The notes beneath the pieces are model-generated. The model was not told where the DNA came from, did not search any database, and saw nothing but the letters and a program-made list of their open reading frames with translations. From positions 1 through 20,242 of the forward strand of contig CAJMNK010000038.1 of assembly GCA_905214905.1 (NCBI GenBank): a stretch of 20,242 nt of DNA. Reading direction: 5' to 3'. The stretch comes from an uncultured bacterium (lineage in GTDB: Bacteria > Actinomycetota > Coriobacteriia > Coriobacteriales > Coriobacteriaceae). Position numbers and translations under genes: made by a program. This document shows, piece after piece, positions 15,369 to 20,242 of this stretch. The first letter of the stretch is position 1. Every line of letters starts with the position of its first letter.

Positions 15369-17126
15369 TTACAACTGCCAGGTAGCTGCTTCCTTTTGCA
15401 GCGCCACCATGCGGGCGAATTCTCCACCTGCCGCCTTGAGCTGCGCCGGAGTGCCCTGCTCGGCAACCACACCATCCTTGAGTACAACGATTTTGTCGGC
15501 ATTTTCCACCGTACGCATACGGTGGGCAATAACGATAACCGTCTTACCTGCAAGCAGACGGGAGAGCGCCTGCTGAACCACGGTCTCGTTCTCCACATCC
15601 AAGCTCGCCGTCGCCTCGTCCAACAGCACGATCGGCGCATCTTTGAGCAGCGCACGGGCGATGGAGATGCGCTGGCGCTCGCCGCCGGACAGCTTGGAGC
15701 CGTTCTCGCCGATCATGGTGTTGTAGCCCTGCGGCATGCGGCTCACAAACTCGTCGCAGTTGGCGGCGCGCGCAGCCGCAAGCACTTGCTCATCGGTGGC
15801 GCCACGACGCCCGAGGCGGATGTTTCCCATCACCGTGTCGTCAAAGAGCAGCACGTCTTGGAACACAATGGCGTAGTCGCGCAGCAGCACCTCGGGATCC
15901 ACGCTCGCAACATCCACGCCGCCCACGGTAACCTTGCCCGCGGTGGCATCCCAAAAGCGCGCGGCCAGGCGGCTCACCGTAGACTTACCGGAGCCCGAAG
16001 GACCGACCAGTGCCGTGACCTCGCCTTCCTTGGCGGTAAAGCTCACATCGGTAAGAACTTTCTCGCCGGCGCGGCCGTCCTCGCCCGCACCATAGCCAAA
16101 TGCCACGTGATTGAACACCACATCGTGGCCTACGGGCTCAAACTGCTCGCTGCCCCGCGCCACGGGCTCTTCCATGATGGAACGCATGCGCTTGGCCGAC
16201 GACTCGGCGGCAAACAGCTCGGACATCAGCATCAGCGCCTGATCAAAGGGCGCACAGATGCGGCTCACCATAAGCAGGAAGGCAAACATCACCAAAAAGT
16301 CGACCTGGCCGGAGGCGACCATCGCAGCGCCCGTGACCAACGTGGTGGCAATCCCCAGGCGCAGGATGGCAAAGGCGGAGTTGACCAAAAGCCCGTTGGC
16401 GAGCTCGCCTTTGGTGGTCTCGCGCTCCTCGGCATCGATCACGACGTTGAGCCCCTCAAGATAATGGGCCTCCTGGTTGGTGGCGCGGATCTCGCGCACG
16501 CAGTCGAGCGTCTCCTGGATCGCCTCGGTGACCTTGACCTTCTCGGCGCGCACGCGGTCGAACACCGGGGTCATGGGCCCGCGTGTCAGATACAGCACGG
16601 CAAAGGCCACGGGCACGCTCCAAAACGCCGCAATCGCCAGCTGCCAGCAAAAGAACAGCGACGCCACGAACACGATGGCACTTGCGATGATGGCACCCCA
16701 AAGCTCTCCCAGCACATGACTGTAGGCATGCTCCATAGTCTGAACGTCGCCCATGATGGTTTCGGTTAGATCGGCCAGATCACGACGGCCGAAAAACGAC
16801 AACGGCAGTTTGCGCAAGCGCTCGGCAATCCCCATGCGCTGCTTGCCGCACTCCTCGTAAAAGATGCAGTAGGCGTAGTAATACTGCTGCCAGTTAGAGG
16901 CAAAGAGCAGCGCAAAAAAGATAATGAGACCGCCCACGATAGGCAGTGCACTCGGCAGATCGGCGCCGGTGGCGAGATGTTCGACAAAGCCGGACATGAC
17001 CAGGAATAAAAAGCCCATGCCGGCCATGATGATGAGATTGGTGAGCGTGGTCCAGAAAATGCCGCGTTTTACGCCGGCGACGCCTTTATCGGATAGGAAA
17101 TACTTCTTTTGGAATGAGGCGAACAT
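15369..17126 (-). CDS. ABC transporter half, YbtQ/IrtB-like
   Basis: This is a 585-aa fused membrane-ATPase half transporter. The membrane domain (about 20-310) has several hydrophobic helices. The ATPase domain has Walker A GPSGSGKST (375-383), signature LSGGERQR (479-486), Walker B IVLLDEATASLD (499-510) and H-loop His535. The ATPase site residues are all intact. ATG 17126 follows the stop codon of the preceding ABC gene with no gap (TAAATG). The ribosome binding site AAGGGAGG lies inside that gene, so the two are translationally coupled. It should form a heterodimer with its partner. The pair-plus-AraC layout resembles the yersiniabactin importer YbtPQ/YbtA; substrate and direction are inferred, and a drug or peptide exporter is the alternative. 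Confidence 0.9.
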   Translation of the reverse strand: MFASFQKKYFLSDKGVAGVKRGIFWTTLTNLIIMAGMGFLFLVMSGFVEHLATGADLPSALPIVGGLIIFFALLFASNWQQYYYAYCIFYEECGKQRMGIAERLRKLPLSFFGRRDLADLTETIMGDVQTMEHAYSHVLGELWGAIIASAIVFVASLFFCWQLAIAAFWSVPVAFAVLYLTRGPMTPVFDRVRAEKVKVTEAIQETLDCVREIRATNQEAHYLEGLNVVIDAEERETTKGELANGLLVNSAFAILRLGIATTLVTGAAMVASGQVDFLVMFAFLLMVSRICAPFDQALMLMSELFAAESSAKRMRSIMEEPVARGSEQFEPVGHDVVFNHVAFGYGAGEDGRAGEKVLTDVSFTAKEGEVTALVGPSGSGKSTVSRLAARFWDATAGKVTVGGVDVASVDPEVLLRDYAIVFQDVLLFDDTVMGNIRLGRRGATDEQVLAAARAANCDEFVSRMPQGYNTMIGENGSKLSGGERQRISIARALLKDAPIVLLDEATASLDVENETVVQQALSRLLAGKTVIVIAHRMRTVENADKIVVLKDGVVAEQGTPAQLKAAGGEFARMVALQKEAATWQL

Positions 17127-18950
17127 TTAGGCCTCGCCTCCCTTCGTGACGGCGGCATCCGCGGCAGCAGTGATCTTCCAGCTCGCGGCCCGTTCGTATT
17201 CGGCCCACATCTTGGCATACAGACCCTCTTGGGACAGCAACTCGGCATGGGTGCCAGTCTCCTGCACGCTACCCTGGTTGAGCACCACGATTTGATCTGC
17301 GCCCACTACAGTCGAGAGTCGGTGCGCGATCATAATGACCGTACGACCCGCCGCCAGCTTGCTAAAGGCGCGCTGGATGAGTGCCTCGTTCTCGGGGTCG
17401 GCAAACGCCGTGGCCTCATCGAGCACCACGATGGGCGCGTCTTTAAGGATCGCGCGGGCAAGTGCCACGCGCTGGACCTCGCCGCCCGAAAGATATGCTC
17501 CGCCGGCACCGAGCATGGTATTGATGCCCTGTGGAAGCTTGGCCACAATGTCGTCGCACTGAGCTGCGGAGAGGGCCGCACGCACTTCGTCGTCAGTGGC
17601 CGTAGGCTTGGAAGCGCGCACGTTATCGGCAAGTGTTTGCCGGAACAGCTGGTTGGTCTGGAACACGAAGGCGACCTGGTCCATAAGCTCGTGCGGATCC
17701 ATATCGCGAACGTCTACGCCGCCCACAAGCACGCGACCCGAGGAAACATCCCAAAAACGCGGGATCAGGCTTGCGCAGGTTGACTTACCGCCGCCCGAGG
17801 GACCAACCAACGCAAGGGTGCTACCTGCGGGAACGCTAAAGCTCACATGATCGACGGCAGGCGCTTCGGCACCCTCGTAGGTAAAGCTTACATCCTCAAA
17901 GCGCACATCGCTGCCGATAGGGTGCTTGGGCTGGGCAGGCACGGAGAGCTGCTTGGAATCCATAACGCTTCGGATGCGCGCCAGCGAATCGGCACTCATC
18001 TGAGACGCCTCGCCCACAAACATGAGCTTGGTCATGGCCGTCGGCACCACGGCCGAAAAGATCGCGTAAAACGTGAAGTTGACCATAAAGTGCGCGAAGT
18101 CCGTCTCGCCCGGCGCCAACAGCAACGCCACGGGCAAAAGAAATGCCACGAGGCCATTGAGCGCGGTAAGGTTGAGCACCTGCGGGCCTCGGCAGAACGT
18201 GCCCGCATAGCTTTGCGCCATGTCGGCGTATTCGGCGATCGCATCGTGAAACGCCTTAAAGGAGTAGACCGTCTGCTGGAAGACCTTGACCACGGGGATG
18301 CCGCGTACGTATTCGGTGCCGGTCTTGTTCATCTTGACCAGCGCGCCCATGTAAGCCTTCATAAACTCGGCGCCCTTGCCGCTCATCATGGTGGCCATGG
18401 CGCAAAACGAAACGACGACCGAGATTAGGCATGCCGCACCCAAACGCCAATCGAGGGCGAAAAGCAGCACGAGCAGGCCCACGACCATGGCGGTGGCGCC
18501 GGCGATATCGGGCAGCATGTGTGCGAGCAGCGTCTCGGTGGAGGCAGCGCATCCGTCTACGATACGGCGCAGCTCACCGGTGGCGTGCGTGTCAAAGTAG
18601 CCGAGCGGCAACTTGAGCAGATGCTCACTCGTGGTCTTGCGGATATTGGATGCGCAGCGAAACGCGGACAGGTGCGTGCACATGAGTCCCACAAAATAGA
18701 CCACAATGCTCGCCAGGGCAAAGCCCACAGCCCACCAACCATACATCGCGATATTGGCGGCCTCGCTCCAGTTGGGCGCCACGGCGATAAGATCTCGCGC
18801 AACAAGCCAGATGCACACGTACGGGCCAAAGCTCAGCAGCTGCGAGAGCGCCGAGAGGGCCATGCCCAAATACGTTAGGAATTTACGTTCACCGGCATAT
18901 GCAAGCAACTCGCCGATGCCGCCACCTTCCTTTTTTGATCCCTTTGCCAT
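17127..18950 (-). CDS. ABC transporter half, YbtP/IrtA-like
   Basis: This is a 607-aa half transporter with an N-terminal membrane domain (about 20-315) and a C-terminal ATPase. Motifs are Walker A GPSGGGKST (383-391), LSGGEVQR (487-494), Walker B IVVLDEATAFADPE (507-520) and H-loop His543. The DEATAFADPE variant, with Phe-Ala in place of Ser-Leu, is one I associate with siderophore-importing exporter-fold ABC proteins such as IrtA/YbtP. ATG 18950 has AAAGGA 5-6 nt upstream and gives MAKGSKKEGG. An in-frame extension to 19268 would cross the divergent AraC gene and is rejected. It is the first gene of a two-gene operon divergent from an AraC regulator. No siderophore synthesis genes are in the window, so a xenosiderophore or haem-like substrate would fit. 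Confidence 0.9.
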   Translation of the reverse strand: MAKGSKKEGGGIGELLAYAGERKFLTYLGMALSALSQLLSFGPYVCIWLVARDLIAVAPNWSEAANIAMYGWWAVGFALASIVVYFVGLMCTHLSAFRCASNIRKTTSEHLLKLPLGYFDTHATGELRRIVDGCAASTETLLAHMLPDIAGATAMVVGLLVLLFALDWRLGAACLISVVVSFCAMATMMSGKGAEFMKAYMGALVKMNKTGTEYVRGIPVVKVFQQTVYSFKAFHDAIAEYADMAQSYAGTFCRGPQVLNLTALNGLVAFLLPVALLLAPGETDFAHFMVNFTFYAIFSAVVPTAMTKLMFVGEASQMSADSLARIRSVMDSKQLSVPAQPKHPIGSDVRFEDVSFTYEGAEAPAVDHVSFSVPAGSTLALVGPSGGGKSTCASLIPRFWDVSSGRVLVGGVDVRDMDPHELMDQVAFVFQTNQLFRQTLADNVRASKPTATDDEVRAALSAAQCDDIVAKLPQGINTMLGAGGAYLSGGEVQRVALARAILKDAPIVVLDEATAFADPENEALIQRAFSKLAAGRTVIMIAHRLSTVVGADQIVVLNQGSVQETGTHAELLSQEGLYAKMWAEYERAASWKITAAADAAVTKGGEA

Positions 18951-19070
18951 GAGATTCCTTTCTAACGGCTTGAGAGTTAACCGTAAGAAACTTATCATGG
19001 GCGTGTTAGCCAAGGCACACAATTGGGCCAGGCGTGGACGTTTTCGCAAATGAAGGGGACGCTTTTGAAA
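18951..19070. promoter_or_regulatory. Divergent ABC/AraC promoter region with DtxR-like half-site
   Basis: The 120-bp region must hold promoters for both directions. TGTTAGCC-AA-GGCACAC (19004-19020) resembles the palindrome at 15282-15301: the left half matches well and the right half only partly. An imperfect ACGG...CCGT repeat lies at 18965-18984. I cannot assign promoter hexamers with confidence. Confidence 0.45.
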
Positions 19071-20069
19071 ATGCGGCGGGCGGCAACCGATATAACCGAG
19101 CTCTACGCACCGCAGTTTGAGCAGTTTGGCTTGGAGTTCTCCGGCAAGGGCGCCGTCTTTACCGGTGAGGTGGCAAACGATCGGGCGCACGGACGCGCAT
19201 GGATCATGCCCCTTTCCCCCGCCTGCATCGTCATGGAGCATTTCATTACCCCGATGCACAACATGCACCTAGCCGAATACACGCCCGAACCGTACGCGTG
19301 CGTGAGCGAGGTCAGCGCGCCCACGCTCATGTGCATGCCCGAAGCCGGCATAACGCCTGCGAACCTCAAGCCGCTGCGTGGGCCGTGGCCGAGCAGCGCA
19401 GTCTGCAGCTTTATCCAAGACAGCTGCGGCGAGGAGCTAAGCCCGCTGTTTGCAGGGCAACTCTATCACTCACGCTCGGTGCTCTTTTTGCCTGGATATT
19501 TTGACGAGTTGGAGCATCGCTATCCCGCCGAGTTCGCGGGAGTCTTTGAGGCGTTTGCCGAGTCGTGGCACGAGGAGGCAGTATCTGCCATCTGCCACAC
19601 ACTACGCCGAATCAACGAGGACCGCGCTCGCGCCGTAGGCGGACACGTCTATATGCAAGGCATCGTGGAGACCATGGTCGCGGAGCTCGCCTGTTCGCGC
19701 GCGGCCCACAAGCAGGCGCGGCAGGCGGCAGACACACGCGCCAGCATGACCATTGCCGAGGAAGCGACGAGCCTTGTAGAACGCTCGCTCGACAAGGGCA
19801 AACATGTGGGTATCAACGAGGTGGCCGAGAGGCTCTACACAAGCCGCTCCAAGCTATGCGCCACCTTTAAGGCCCAAACTGGCGAGTCCCTGGGCGCCTA
19901 CATCCGCAGACGCCGCATGGAGCGAGCACAGGACCTTTTGGCCGATAGCTCGCTCACGATAGCGCAGGTAGCAGAGCGGCTCGATTATCCCCAACAGGCC
20001 GCCTTCGCCCAAGCCTTCAAACAATACACCGGCACCACCCCCACCGCTTGGCGCTCCCAACATATATAA
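19071..20069 (+). CDS. AraC-family transcriptional regulator
   Basis: This is a 332-aa regulator. The C-terminal about 100 residues form the double helix-turn-helix: first helices VGINEVAERLYTSRSKLCATFKAQTGESLGAYIRRRRMERAQDLL, second TIAQVAERLDYPQQAAFAQAFKQYTGTTPTAWR with the usual G-P-x-x-(Y/W)-R style end. The N-terminal part would be the ligand-sensing domain and is not a recognisable cupin to me. ATG 19071 is the working start, with AAGGGGA about 11 nt upstream. ATG 19050 is an alternative, and an earlier TTG at 19023 is less likely. It diverges from the two ABC genes, as YbtA-type activators often do, so it may sense the imported ferric siderophore and activate the transporter (inference). 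Confidence 0.9.
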   Translation: MRRAATDITELYAPQFEQFGLEFSGKGAVFTGEVANDRAHGRAWIMPLSPACIVMEHFITPMHNMHLAEYTPEPYACVSEVSAPTLMCMPEAGITPANLKPLRGPWPSSAVCSFIQDSCGEELSPLFAGQLYHSRSVLFLPGYFDELEHRYPAEFAGVFEAFAESWHEEAVSAICHTLRRINEDRARAVGGHVYMQGIVETMVAELACSRAAHKQARQAADTRASMTIAEEATSLVERSLDKGKHVGINEVAERLYTSRSKLCATFKAQTGESLGAYIRRRRMERAQDLLADSSLTIAQVAERLDYPQQAAFAQAFKQYTGTTPTAWRSQHI

Positions 20070-20070
20070 A

Positions 20071-20099
20071 GAATGAAGGCGCCAACGGCACCCTCATTC
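20071..20099 (+). terminator. Hairpin downstream of the AraC gene
   Basis: GAATGA pairs with TCATTC, with inner GG/CC and GCC/GGC pairs around AAC. It starts 2 bp after the AraC stop codon. No T-run follows, so it is a weak terminator candidate. Confidence 0.4.
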
Positions 20100-20134
20100 A
20101 CCAAATTCCATTCAGCCCCGCCTGACCCGAACGG

Positions 20135-20226
20135 CCGAGTCGTTGCAGGACCCGGGAGCCCCGGCAGGGCGGGTGCTTGCTCAAAATGAGTTCCGCACGC
20201 AAAGAAGGCCACTTAATGTGGCCTTC
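20135..20226. repeat. Structured intergenic element, right copy
   Basis: This is an inverted counterpart of the left-edge element. On the plus strand: CGAG (20136-20139), CGTTG (20141-20145), CGGGAGCCCCGG (20153-20164) extended by CAGGGC, then GAGTTCCGCAC (20188-20198). A 5-nt gap precedes a 9-bp hairpin at 20204-20226 (GAAGGCCAC / GTGGCCTTC, loop TTAAT). The 5-nt gap is the same length in both copies, and the hairpin stems differ by paired changes. Confidence 0.6.
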
Positions 20227-20242
20227 GTCTTGCGCAGGACTG

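Overview
The window looks like a chromosomal segment of a high-GC, Gram-positive gut anaerobe of the Coriobacteriia, most likely Collinsella or a close relative. This rests on the composition (about 60% GC, strong C/G third positions), the very large ATPase/BTAD-type regulator, the tmRNA tag ending ALAA, and overall protein resemblance. No 16S or other decisive marker is present, so the genus is an inference.

Layout. (1) 1-1660, plus strand: a short structured repeat at the left edge, a SAM-dependent methyltransferase, then the ribosome-associated RNA-binding protein YhbY with a good terminator. (2) 1659-4658, minus: an orphan 999-aa P-loop/BTAD transcriptional regulator. (3) 5046-8014, minus: an amino-sugar block with nagB, a glucose-type PTS IIA protein and glmM. 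It links glucosamine-6-P breakdown, sugar-uptake phosphorelay and peptidoglycan precursor synthesis. (4) 8063-9073, minus: the rplM-rpsI ribosomal operon with its own promoter, leader and terminator. (5) 9174-10052, minus: a patatin-like lipase. (6) 10053-10730: a gene-free repeat region. It holds four and a half tandem 61-62 bp stem-loop units, then a 47-bp direct repeat containing inverted copies of the tmRNA 3' end. (7) 10681-11094, minus: ssrA (tmRNA) and its terminator. (8) 11332-11766, plus: an unrecognised 144-aa protein. (9) 11825-12759, minus: a RelB-type antitoxin / PIN toxin pair with a clear promoter threaded by GCTAGC operators. (10) 12768-15301, minus: a small DUF6110-like membrane protein and a P1B-type metal ATPase lacking a CPC motif, preceded by a DtxR/IdeR-like palindrome. 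(11) 15369-18950, minus: two half-size ABC transporters resembling the YbtP/YbtQ-IrtA/IrtB siderophore-import type, divergent from an AraC-family regulator (19071-20069, plus). A second copy of the edge repeat follows at the right end, in inverted orientation.

The best candidate for an under-described system is the right third (12.8-20.1 kb). A small membrane protein plus a P1B-6-like ATPase resembles the minimal core of ferrosome (fez) iron-storage loci. It sits next to a siderophore-type importer and its AraC regulator, and a similar DtxR-like box occurs in both promoter regions. Together they could form an iron-starvation import and storage module. The other notable items are non-coding: the 62-bp stem-loop array and tmRNA-end duplications beside ssrA, and a covarying stem-loop element at both window edges.
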